From: an uncultured Solirubrobacterales bacterium | GTDB taxonomy: Bacteria; Actinomycetota; Thermoleophilia; Solirubrobacterales; Solirubrobacteraceae | Length of the DNA stretch: 11,739 nucleotides | NCBI GenBank assembly: GCA_937973575.1 | Contig: CALJKH010000016.1 | Location: 1 to 11,739, forward strand | Direction: 5' to 3' | Shown: positions 1 through 6,626 of the stretch, piece by piece | Layout: each line of letters starts with the position of its first letter | Position numbering within the stretch: position 1 is the first letter of the stretch | Notes under the pieces: model-generated | Databases searched by the model: none | What the model was told of the DNA's origin: nothing | Seen by the model: only the letters and a program-made list of their open reading frames with translations | Program-made: the position numbers and the translations under genes

Positions 1-1
1 C

Positions 2-247
2 GACGACCTCAACGGCCCAGCTATCGATCCGGCCCTCACGATCACCGGGCCAATTCAGGTGTTCCAGGGTGGAGCTGACGGCACAGTGCCTTCATTCACC
101 ACAGATTCACTTGTCGCAAAGCTCCGCACTCTGAACGGTGCGAGCAACGTGGCTTACACGAAGTACCCGGACGCTGACCACGGCGGAGTAGTCACAGCCG
201 CAGAGTCAGATGCCCTTGCTTGGTTCAACGCCCGCTTCGGCCGGTAG
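2..247 (+). CDS. Alpha/beta hydrolase, C-terminal fragment (cut by window edge)
   Basis: Open from base 2 to a TAG at 245-247, giving the last 81 residues of a protein whose start lies outside the window. The motif QGGADGTVP fits the strand and turn that carry the acidic residue of an alpha/beta-hydrolase triad, and DADHGG about 40 residues later fits the catalytic histidine loop. The end, ALAWFNARFGR, is a typical last helix of the fold. Secreted lipases and prolyl-oligopeptidase or dienelactone-hydrolase-like enzymes all have this arrangement, so the substrate cannot be named. The nucleophile serine would be upstream and is not seen. The GTG at 59 is in frame but internal, because the reading frame runs on unbroken to the window edge. 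A strong hairpin 27 bases after the stop may end its transcript. Confidence 0.8.
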   Translation, partial: DDLNGPAIDPALTITGPIQVFQGGADGTVPSFTTDSLVAKLRTLNGASNVAYTKYPDADHGGVVTAAESDALAWFNARFGR

Positions 248-274
248 GCCAAGAAAGCGACCGTAAATTAGTTT

Positions 275-302
275 GCCCCCGGTTCAGAGTGGAATCGGGG
301 GC
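275..302 (+). terminator. Hairpin after the hydrolase gene, possible terminator lacking a U-tract
   Basis: An 11-bp stem (275-285 with 292-302) starts GCCCCCG and ends CGGGGGC, contains one G.U pair and closes a 6-base loop. It begins 27 bases after the hydrolase stop. No T run follows on either strand, so it is not a classical intrinsic terminator, though U-poor hairpins are often proposed as terminators in actinobacteria. It also covers the place where a -35 element for the downstream gene would lie, so it could affect that promoter instead. Confidence 0.45.
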
Positions 303-312
303 GCTAACGGTC

Positions 313-318
313 TACTCT
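313..318 (+). promoter_or_regulatory. -10-like element TACTCT for the FG-GAP gene
   Basis: TACTCT fits TANNNT and ends 8 bases before the ATG at 327 (5 before an in-frame GTG at 324). Transcription would begin at or next to the start codon, giving a leaderless mRNA. No convincing -35 box is seen. Support comes mainly from the same arrangement at seven other starts in this window. Confidence 0.5.
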
Positions 319-326
319 TCAGAGTG

Positions 327-2288
327 ATGCAAGTTCGCGCACTCCCAGCAGTCACTGCAGCCTCCCTCGTCGCGGCTCTTTTCCTCGGCCTCATGCCGGG
401 AACTAGCGTCTCCGCTACACCTCAAGGAACAGCTACCGGGCCTTGGGGAATCACCATCGCGGACATCACCGGCGACGGGAAGAAGGATGTGATCATCGCA
501 ACGGGCGGCGGCAACACGGTCCGCCTCTTGACGAACAACTTCAAGGCGACACCTGACGCAGGCGCCGACCCAATCGAGACGCGCTACGCACTCAACAAGA
601 GCAAGCCATTCCTCATTCCCGGCGTTCAGGCAGATGCAGGTAATACCCCGACCGATGTCACCACAGCTGACCTCAATGGTGACGGCACTCTCGAAGTCCT
701 TGTCCCCCAAGCTGGCGATGACAAGATCAACTCCTTGAGCTTGGACCCTTCAACGGGCAACTTCGGGCCTTACTCAATCACGAAGGTAAAGGGAAGTAAC
801 CGCCAAGCCCTGACAGGCACTGCGCCCATCAATATCGGCACAGCGGACTTCAACGGCGACGGCTGCATTGATGCGACAACAGTCAACACGGCATCGCGCG
901 ATTTCGGCATGTTCCTCGGCCGCGGGCCAGCCTATGACGGGCTTGACCCCCACCCAGCTTCCTACTTCCTAGACCAAGTTACGCCGTTCCCGCAGACATT
1001 CAGAATTCCCAACGGCCTCGTAGTAGCCGACTTCAACGGGGACAAGAAGATGGACATGGCATCCGCCAACTCTGGCGAAAGAACTATCTCAATCCAGATC
1101 AACCAAGGCTCAAGCACTTCACCTCTGGATGCAAAGGGCAACTGGAAGTGGCCCGCCCTGAAAAAGGGTGCCCCGCCGACGCCAACTGTCACCTTCACCG
1201 ACAGCGCTAAGCGACTTCTTGCCACTTACACGTACGACACGGTGGCCAAGCGCTACAACCTGACAGCCAGCTCAACCACAAGCGGCTGCGGCAAGGACCC
1301 GTCGTCCCCAATCGATTGGAATCTTGATTACGACGGTGGCCGACCAAAGGCTCCGATCAACCCTGCTGTCGTTGGCCCCGCAACCTTCGCACCGACACTT
1401 CAAGGTGCTGGCTACGCTCCGATTGACATAGCTGGTGGTGACTTCAACGGCGACAAGATCACTGACTTGGTCACCGGGTCCACCCTCGACGGCAAGGTCT
1501 ACATCATCACCTCAACACCTGGCAAGAAGTTCGTGCCAGGTTTCAAGGCAAGCCCACCGATCGATATTGGCAGCTGCGCCGAAGGTAAGAGGATGCCTCA
1601 GTTCTTCGCGACGGGCGACTGGGACGGCGACAAGAAGACCGACATTGCGTTCAGCTCCCCAGCCTGCCATGACGTTGTCATTCTCAAGAACCTAGGCAAG
1701 GGCAAGTGGTCAATCCCTTATCGCGTCAATCTTCCGGCTGGCTCAAGCCCCTCAGTAATCAAGTTTGGGGATTTGAACGGTGACGGAAAAGACGACCTCG
1801 TCATCAACGACGACGAGCTGGAGAACATCTCAGTCGCGATTAGCAAGGGCATTCCGACGCCGGCAAGTCCCACAGGAATTTCGTTTGACCTCTTGGCGAA
1901 CGCAAGCATGTTGAATCTCGGTCCCGCGCTTATCACCCAGCCCGTCCTGACCGACGCCACGACCGACTGTGGGACCCCAACTGCATCGCCAGCTTGCCGC
2001 CCCAAGGTTGGCGACGAGATCGACACCTCAGATGGAACTTGGGGTGGGTTCGATGATGCGGCAGCAGCCGGATTCGACTACAGCTTCACCTACACATGGG
2101 AGCGCAAGACTGCCAGCGGCACTTGGGCGACCATTCCAGGCCAGACGGCCAACGCCTACACCCTTCGCACGAGCGACATTAACTATCTAGTGCGAGCCTG
2201 TGTTACGGCTTACTCCGGCCAGTCAGGCGCTCGAATCCCGTCTGACCCGGCAGCCTGCTCAGGCGCCACGCGCAGCACGACGCGCTAG
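327..2288 (+). CDS. Secreted FG-GAP/VCBS-repeat protein with C-terminal Ig-like domain
   Basis: A 653-residue predicted exported protein. Residues 1-30 form a signal peptide with a hydrophobic core around residues 8-23 and a likely cut after SVSA. Seven calcium-binding-type DxxGD...D loops begin near residues 46, 115, 174, 235, 372, 431 and 482 (for example DITGDGKKD, DFNGDGCID, DLNGDGKDD), as in FG-GAP/VCBS beta-propellers. Spacing is mostly 50-70 residues, but 137 between repeats four and five, so about 75 extra residues are inserted there. Residues about 560-640 resemble the Ig-like repeats common in actinobacterial surface proteins (TYTWER, IPGQTANAYTLRTSDI, VRACVTA). Binding of a surface or matrix partner is plausible, but the ligand is unknown. 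I chose ATG 327 because it gives a clean signal peptide and suits the -10; a TTG at 273 lies within the hairpin region and would add 18 unlikely residues. Its TAG stop overlaps the convergent esterase stop. Confidence 0.85.
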   Translation: MQVRALPAVTAASLVAALFLGLMPGTSVSATPQGTATGPWGITIADITGDGKKDVIIATGGGNTVRLLTNNFKATPDAGADPIETRYALNKSKPFLIPGVQADAGNTPTDVTTADLNGDGTLEVLVPQAGDDKINSLSLDPSTGNFGPYSITKVKGSNRQALTGTAPINIGTADFNGDGCIDATTVNTASRDFGMFLGRGPAYDGLDPHPASYFLDQVTPFPQTFRIPNGLVVADFNGDKKMDMASANSGERTISIQINQGSSTSPLDAKGNWKWPALKKGAPPTPTVTFTDSAKRLLATYTYDTVAKRYNLTASSTTSGCGKDPSSPIDWNLDYDGGRPKAPINPAVVGPATFAPTLQGAGYAPIDIAGGDFNGDKITDLVTGSTLDGKVYIITSTPGKKFVPGFKASPPIDIGSCAEGKRMPQFFATGDWDGDKKTDIAFSSPACHDVVILKNLGKGKWSIPYRVNLPAGSSPSVIKFGDLNGDGKDDLVINDDELENISVAISKGIPTPASPTGISFDLLANASMLNLGPALITQPVLTDATTDCGTPTASPACRPKVGDEIDTSDGTWGGFDDAAAAGFDYSFTYTWERKTASGTWATIPGQTANAYTLRTSDINYLVRACVTAYSGQSGARIPSDPAACSGATRSTTR

Positions 2289-3376
2289 CGGCGTAGGAAA
2301 GACCGGAGCGCGCCAGCGCTCTCAAGCAGTGCGTCACGGGCTGACACTGATGCGCCCGTCATCTGCATGAAGCCATGGACTAGGTCCGGGAATCGCCGCT
2401 GGACAACGTCAACCCCAGCAGCTGTAAGCCGTGCACCGTAGGCCTCCCCTTCATCGCGCAGCGGATCAAAGCCAGCCGTAATGATCAGAGCTGGGGCGAC
2501 CCCAGACAGGTCCTCGACTCGGATTGGCGAGACACGGGCGTTGCTGCGATTGTCAGCGCTGTCATCTATCTGCCCCGCGTACTGAATTCCAAACCACTCC
2601 ATCTGTTCCTCCGTCAGGAAGAACCCGTTGGAGAAAAGGCGCATTGACTCGCTCTGCTCAACAAAGTCAAGAGCGGGATAGATCAGGAACTGAGCAACCG
2701 GTGGCGGGGCGAGACTGCGGGCAGCATCAACAGCTGTAACCGCTGCGAGGTTGCCGCCAGCGCTATCGCCACCAACTGCAACGCGGGTGGGGTCGCTCCC
2801 AAGATCTGCTGCGTTTGCCACAGCCCAATCAAAGGCTGCTCGAGCGTCATCCGGGGCAGCCGGGAACGGGTGCTCGGGAGCAAGTCGATAGTCCACCGCT
2901 AGAACGTCTACCCCCGCATGAACGGAAAGAGCGCGGCAAACCGAATCGTGGGAGTCAAGGTCACCCAGAACGAATCCACCACCGTGGTAGAAGACGAGAA
3001 GCGGGTTTGGACCACCAAGCTCGGGTGAGCGATAGAAGCGAACCTTGATCTTCCCGGCTGGTCCATCAATCGCAAAGTTGCGAACCTCGGCGACTGATTC
3101 AGGCTGAGCTGAGCCAACGATTGCTTGGCGCGTGAGGAGAGCCCTCTCCTTCGCAAGCGGAAGCTTGCCAGGGGGTGGCGTGCCACCGCGTTTCTCGACG
3201 ACAGAGAGAAGCAGCTGGGTTCCAGGATCAAGCACCTGGCCGTCAAGCCGTACTGGCTTGCCGCCAGCCAATCTCAGCTGCACAGCAGGCGACAGCAACG
3301 AGATGCCTCGGACTGCGACGGACTCAGCCTTCATCTGCCGGTCAAGTGCCGGTGCGCTTGGATCTCTCCGTGCCAT
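2285..3376 (-). CDS. HSL-family carboxylesterase/lipase (alpha/beta hydrolase)
   Basis: A 363-residue, probably cytoplasmic esterase of the hormone-sensitive-lipase (bacterial family IV, Aes-like) type, hydrolysing carboxylic esters, usually of short to medium acyl chains. The family signatures are complete: the oxyanion-hole HGGGF at 131-135, the nucleophile GDSAGG with Ser205, the acid Asp304 in FDPLRDEG, and His334 in VHGFMQM. YRLAPEHPFPAA after the HGGG block is also typical. The roughly 100-residue N-terminal part matches the cap of this family, and the length is slightly above the usual 300-350. No signal peptide is seen. ATG 3376 is chosen because TAGCCT lies 7 bases upstream, although Met15 could also start. 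It is transcribed divergently from the thioesterase-dehydrogenase pair and converges on the FG-GAP gene, sharing CTAG with its stop. The natural substrate is unknown. Confidence 0.93.
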   Translation of the reverse strand: MARRDPSAPALDRQMKAESVAVRGISLLSPAVQLRLAGGKPVRLDGQVLDPGTQLLLSVVEKRGGTPPPGKLPLAKERALLTRQAIVGSAQPESVAEVRNFAIDGPAGKIKVRFYRSPELGGPNPLLVFYHGGGFVLGDLDSHDSVCRALSVHAGVDVLAVDYRLAPEHPFPAAPDDARAAFDWAVANAADLGSDPTRVAVGGDSAGGNLAAVTAVDAARSLAPPPVAQFLIYPALDFVEQSESMRLFSNGFFLTEEQMEWFGIQYAGQIDDSADNRSNARVSPIRVEDLSGVAPALIITAGFDPLRDEGEAYGARLTAAGVDVVQRRFPDLVHGFMQMTGASVSARDALLESAGALRSFLRR

Positions 3377-3383
3377 GGCCGAG

Positions 3384-3389
3384 AGGCTA
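3384..3389 (-). promoter_or_regulatory. -10 element TAGCCT for the esterase gene
   Basis: Read on the minus strand, TAGCCT is followed by seven bases and then ATG. The same hexamer at the same distance precedes both small secreted-protein genes at the right end of the window. It implies a leaderless transcript. No clear -35 box is visible. Confidence 0.6.
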
Positions 3390-3443
3390 CGCGATTCAGA
3401 TGCGGACCCATGTTCGCGCCTATTCGCAGCCCGATCACGGTGG

Positions 3444-3449
3444 TACCGT
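3444..3449 (+). promoter_or_regulatory. -10 element TACCGT for the thioesterase-dehydrogenase operon
   Basis: TACCGT is followed by seven bases and GTG at 3457, the same geometry as the other leaderless starts. It lies in the 80-base divergent region shared with the esterase promoter; the two hexamers are 54 bases apart, so a single regulator could reach both. Confidence 0.55.
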
Positions 3450-3456
3450 CAGCCGT

Positions 3457-3912
3457 GTGAGCACGCAAGAGCAACCGCCAATTCCACCTACAGACCGCGC
3501 CGCATACCCGCACACCACAACGGTGCACACCCGTTGGCGTGACAACGATCTGTACGGGCATGTCAACAACGCCGTCTATTACGAGTACATGGACACTGCC
3601 ATCAACGAGACGCTGATCCACGATGGCGGGTTGGACATTCACAACGGCCCTGTAATTGGGCTCTGCGTGCAATCGCACTGTGAGTTCCTTGGCCCACTTG
3701 ACTACCCGGGAGCGGTTGATGTGTGCCTCAGGGTTGGCCACCTAGGCAAGAGCAGTGTGCGCTACGAGCTCGCAATCTTTGACGGCAGTTCTGGAAACGC
3801 GGCTGCAGTTGGCTGGTTTACCCATGTCTTCGTTGACCGTGAGTCACGGCGCCCGACGGAAATGGAACCTCAGCTTCGCGCAAGGCTTGAGGCGCTCAGA
3901 GCCCAGTCATGA
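3457..3912 (+). CDS. Acyl-CoA thioesterase, hot-dog fold (4HBT family)
   Basis: A 151-residue protein from GTG 3457, the usual size for a single hot-dog thioesterase that hydrolyses acyl-CoA or related thioesters in the cytoplasm, normally as a dimer or tetramer. The diagnostic block is RWRDNDLYGHVNN at residues 26-38, with the candidate catalytic acid at Asp29 or Asp31 and the GHVNN turn, followed by YYEYMD as in YbgC/FadM-like and 4-hydroxybenzoyl-CoA thioesterases. The frame is open far upstream, but that part lies antisense to the esterase and lacks domain character. GTG 3457 sits just before the conserved domain and 7 bases after a -10 hexamer. Its stop overlaps the start of the zinc dehydrogenase (ATGA), so the two are very likely co-translated. 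Chain-length specificity cannot be read from sequence. Confidence 0.9.
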   Translation: MSTQEQPPIPPTDRAAYPHTTTVHTRWRDNDLYGHVNNAVYYEYMDTAINETLIHDGGLDIHNGPVIGLCVQSHCEFLGPLDYPGAVDVCLRVGHLGKSSVRYELAIFDGSSGNAAAVGWFTHVFVDRESRRPTEMEPQLRARLEALRAQS

Positions 3913-5036
3913 CGGATGTGCGCGCAGCAGTCCTGACGCGTACCGGCGATCACGGCCCCTACGCCAACACGAAGCCAATTGAGGTCCAAACCCTCAACCT
4001 CGCCGGACCTGGCCCCGGAGAGCTACAGATTGCGATCAGAGCAGCTGGGATTTGCCACTCAGACCTCTCAGTAATTGACGGCAACCGGCCCCGGCCAGTG
4101 CCAATGGTCTTGGGTCACGAGGCAGCAGGTGAAGTTCTAGCTGTAGGTAGCGGCGTCGAATCCTTCACAGTTGGTGATCGGGTTGTTCTCGCATTCATGC
4201 CGTCATGCGGCGAATGCGAGTCTTGCGTGAACGGAAGAGCAGCTCTCTGTGAACCTGGAGCAGCCGCCAATGCCGCAGGCACTCTCCTCTCCGGCGACCG
4301 CAGATGGACAGACCCGTCGGGCGACCATCCTCACCACCATCTGGGTGTAAGCGCCTTCTCTGAACAGGTAGTCGTGTCAGAAAAGTCCGCGGTACTAATC
4401 CCCGACGACATGCCGTTTGATGTTGCTGCCGTCTTTGGCTGCGCAGCGCTAACTGGAGTTGGAGCTGCACTAAACGCGGCCGAGGTTAAGCCGGGCGAGT
4501 CCGTCGCGATTTTCGGGCTCGGTGGCGTTGGCCTCTCCGCCTTACTCGGCGCAAAGCTTGCGGGTGCTGCACAGATCATCGCTGTCGACCCAGTTCCTTC
4601 CAAGCGCAGCCTTGCGCTGGAGCTCGGAGCCACCGTGGCACTTGACGGCGGCGACGACACAGTTAGCGCGATCGTTGAGGCGTCAGATGGCGGCGTCCAT
4701 AAGGCGATCGAAACAGCGGGCTCTGCCCGAGTACTCGAGGCCGCATATTCAGCCACTCGCCGCGGAGGCACGACAGTCACCGTCGGCCTTCCACACCCCG
4801 ATGACGAACTTAGGATCAAAGCAGTAAGCCTTGTGGCTGAGGAAAAGACTCTGAGAGGCTCGTACCTGGGCTCCGGCAATCCAGCGGTGATGCTCCCTCA
4901 GCTATTTGCCCACTGGCAGGCCGGGGATCTCCCAGTTGAACGGCTGATTACTCACAGGCTCACGCTTGACGAGATCAATGATGGTTTCGACAGACTCGCC
5001 TCAGGCGAAGCTGTACGCCAAATCATTACTCCCTGA
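3909..5036 (+). CDS. Zinc-dependent alcohol dehydrogenase (MDR superfamily)
   Basis: A 375-residue medium-chain dehydrogenase that should interconvert an alcohol and an aldehyde or ketone using a nicotinamide cofactor. Catalytic zinc ligands are Cys49 (GICHSD), His70-Glu71 (GHEAAG) and Cys178 (FGCAALTG). The structural zinc site is Cys100, 103, 106 and 114. A Rossmann motif GLGGVG at about 203-208 is followed by AVDP with Asp227, which favours NAD over NADP. The histidine-rich HPHHHLG around 140-145 and the overall layout resemble the class III/aryl-alcohol group of actinobacterial enzymes. The ATG overlaps the thioesterase stop by four bases, with only a weak AGAG upstream, suggesting translational coupling. 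The pair could process acyl-CoA and alcohol or aldehyde products of one pathway, but the substrate is not evident. The stop lies one base from that of the convergent membrane-protein gene. Confidence 0.94.
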   Translation: MTDVRAAVLTRTGDHGPYANTKPIEVQTLNLAGPGPGELQIAIRAAGICHSDLSVIDGNRPRPVPMVLGHEAAGEVLAVGSGVESFTVGDRVVLAFMPSCGECESCVNGRAALCEPGAAANAAGTLLSGDRRWTDPSGDHPHHHLGVSAFSEQVVVSEKSAVLIPDDMPFDVAAVFGCAALTGVGAALNAAEVKPGESVAIFGLGGVGLSALLGAKLAGAAQIIAVDPVPSKRSLALELGATVALDGGDDTVSAIVEASDGGVHKAIETAGSARVLEAAYSATRRGGTTVTVGLPHPDDELRIKAVSLVAEEKTLRGSYLGSGNPAVMLPQLFAHWQAGDLPVERLITHRLTLDEINDGFDRLASGEAVRQIITP

Positions 5037-5037
5037 T

Positions 5038-6459
5038 CTAAGGGCGGGCGCAGGGCGGGTTTTGCTTAGTACCGATTGACCAGACCGTCCATCCGGGCGT
5101 GCGTGCGATTCGAATCGCCCTCAAGTTGTGCTCTGAGATCTGCTTAAAAAGGCGTGTCAACCGCCTATTCGCGACAGCGATGGTTATCGGGGCATTCCAC
5201 GAGTGGAGTCCACCGATTCCAGTTCGCGTCAAAGTCTGTAGCTGGAGATCGAGAATCCAAGCGGCAGAGGAAACTTCCGCCGTCGGATCCGTAGTGAACC
5301 TGCCGCATTCAAGGATTCGAGTGCGGCCACCCGCGGCCGCGATGGCTGGCTTGAGGGTGCTGTCCTCCCTGTGGCGAACTTGGTACCAGTCGAAGCTTTC
5401 GCGATCGAGTTTGAGAGCCGTTGGCCCAGCAGCCGCAACGAGTCCGGCGAGCAGAAGAACTGTCAGACCAGTCTTTGCCCACCACTGTTTAGGCAGGTTC
5501 GCAAGCCTTCCTAACCCAATGCCAGCAAGCGCGAAGAGCGGCGGAAGGACTGGGACGACATAGCGAGGCACTCCCGGGTAAGCAATGAACTGGGTTGCGA
5601 GAACGATTGATCCGCCGACGACAAGGACCGTCAGCCCGAGCAGCTTCGACACCTTGTCGGACCAAATCCAAGCCGCGATGAACGCAAGCACGCCTAGTCC
5701 CACAATCACCGATTGCACGGGAAGTCGGGCCAGAATCTCCAGTCCAGGCTCGGCTGCGGCTTGGATCTTCAGAGGCTCTTCGCTTTTATCCGCCTTAGCG
5801 AGTAGGCCGAGAGGCTTGCCGGTGCCAATCCAGTCACCGCCAATCCAGAGCAGTGTCGTGACTACCAGCCCAAGGCTGAACCAGACAAGGGACAGCCTTC
5901 GCTTTGCCACCTGCCAGATCCCCCACGGCAGCACTGCTGCAAGTGCCTCCGGCCGCCCGAGGACAGCAACCAATCCAGCAACCCAGGCTCGCACCGGTTT
6001 CTCTTCAACGGCCCACACCACGGCGAGCATCAACATCAGTGCTGAAACCGGCTCAGATAGCCCGCCCACATAGACGAACACCTCAGGGACAAGGACCGTC
6101 GCTGCTGCAGCAAGTACACCGCCAGGGATTCCAGCTGAAAGGCGGCCTAGCCGCCAGCCAGCAAACGGGATGAGCAGGAGGGCAGTACGTTCAATCCAAA
6201 GCCATGCGATCGGAGCCGTGTCCCCGCCAAACCAATTGAATGGAAGCGCCATCACCACCGGCAGTGGCTTCCACCCTGAGGCGCCTCCGCTATTGAACGC
6301 GACGACTGACTCGCCAGCGAGCTGCCTAGACCAAACAAGCCACGACCAAGGGTCGTAAGTCGGCTGACGAGCCCAGAGAAGGCTTAGGCCAGCAACCGAA
6401 AAGCAAAAGAGGAAGGCCGCGATCGGTAAGTATCGATCACTCTTACGGGGGGAGTCCAC
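5038..6459 (-). CDS. Polytopic membrane protein, probable GT-C glycosyltransferase
   Basis: A 473-residue integral membrane protein with roughly ten hydrophobic segments (about 11-30, 85-103, 112-131, 135-150, 158-180, 188-206, 249-267, 272-291, 301-318, 328-345) and a soluble C-terminal region from about 346. An acidic residue, Asp36, in TYDPWSW directly after the first segment matches the place of the catalytic acid in GT-C enzymes that use polyprenyl-phosphate sugars. The block GWKPLPV near 62-68 and LGRPEA near 168 also recall actinobacterial members of this group. It would transfer a sugar to an envelope glycan, lipid or protein outside the membrane; donor and acceptor are unknown. The GTG start follows TAGAGT by six bases and lies 23 bases after the tRNA. 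It could instead be an uncharacterised membrane protein, since GT-C proteins are very divergent. Confidence 0.72.
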   Translation of the reverse strand: MDSPRKSDRYLPIAAFLFCFSVAGLSLLWARQPTYDPWSWLVWSRQLAGESVVAFNSGGASGWKPLPVVMALPFNWFGGDTAPIAWLWIERTALLLIPFAGWRLGRLSAGIPGGVLAAAATVLVPEVFVYVGGLSEPVSALMLMLAVVWAVEEKPVRAWVAGLVAVLGRPEALAAVLPWGIWQVAKRRLSLVWFSLGLVVTTLLWIGGDWIGTGKPLGLLAKADKSEEPLKIQAAAEPGLEILARLPVQSVIVGLGVLAFIAAWIWSDKVSKLLGLTVLVVGGSIVLATQFIAYPGVPRYVVPVLPPLFALAGIGLGRLANLPKQWWAKTGLTVLLLAGLVAAAGPTALKLDRESFDWYQVRHREDSTLKPAIAAAGGRTRILECGRFTTDPTAEVSSAAWILDLQLQTLTRTGIGGLHSWNAPITIAVANRRLTRLFKQISEHNLRAIRIARTPGWTVWSIGTKQNPPCARP

Positions 6460-6465
6460 AGCATC

Positions 6466-6471
6466 ACTCTA
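6466..6471 (-). promoter_or_regulatory. -10 element TAGAGT for the membrane-protein gene
   Basis: On the minus strand TAGAGT is followed by six bases and then the GTG start. It lies between the tRNA 3' end and the gene, so a -35 contact would fall inside the tRNA sequence. The gene may be read both from here and by run-through from the tRNA. Confidence 0.5.
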
Positions 6472-6482
6472 CGACTAAGGAA

Positions 6483-6556
<74 letters not shown>

Positions 6557-6567
6557 GCGGTCTGTCC

Positions 6568-6573
6568 AGTGTA
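6568..6573 (-). promoter_or_regulatory. Possible -10 element TACACT for tRNA-fMet
   Basis: On the minus strand TACACT lies 11 bases before the mature 5' end, which would give a short leader removed by RNase P. No good -35 box is found at the usual distance, and run-through from the upstream propeller gene, whose stop is 70 bases away, is also possible. Confidence 0.4.
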
Positions 6574-6626
6574 GTCAAAACTCTGCTCCGCACACGAGCC
6601 GCAAGCAGGTTTTTGGCCGAACTTCG

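Noticed and set aside
273..326. TTG start for the FG-GAP protein
   Set aside because: It begins inside the hairpin region and puts 18 polar residues before a clean signal peptide that starts at ATG 327.
3175..3456. In-frame N-terminal extension of the thioesterase by 94 codons
   Set aside because: It lies antisense to the N-terminal part of the esterase gene, has no domain character, and a -10 hexamer seven bases before GTG 3457 plus family length support the shorter form.
4331..4879. 182-codon Ser/Ala/Pro-rich open frame opposite the zinc dehydrogenase
   Set aside because: Low-complexity antisense translation of a GC-rich gene with complete motifs on the sense strand.
5585..6073. 162-codon open frame on the plus strand opposite the membrane protein
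   Set aside because: Ser/Thr/Pro-rich composition is what antisense reading of hydrophobic codons yields; no promoter or homology signal is seen.
6557..6626. Possible terminator between the propeller gene and the tRNA
   Set aside because: Only a 4-bp GCTC/GAGC stem precedes a short TTTT on the minus strand, too weak to call.
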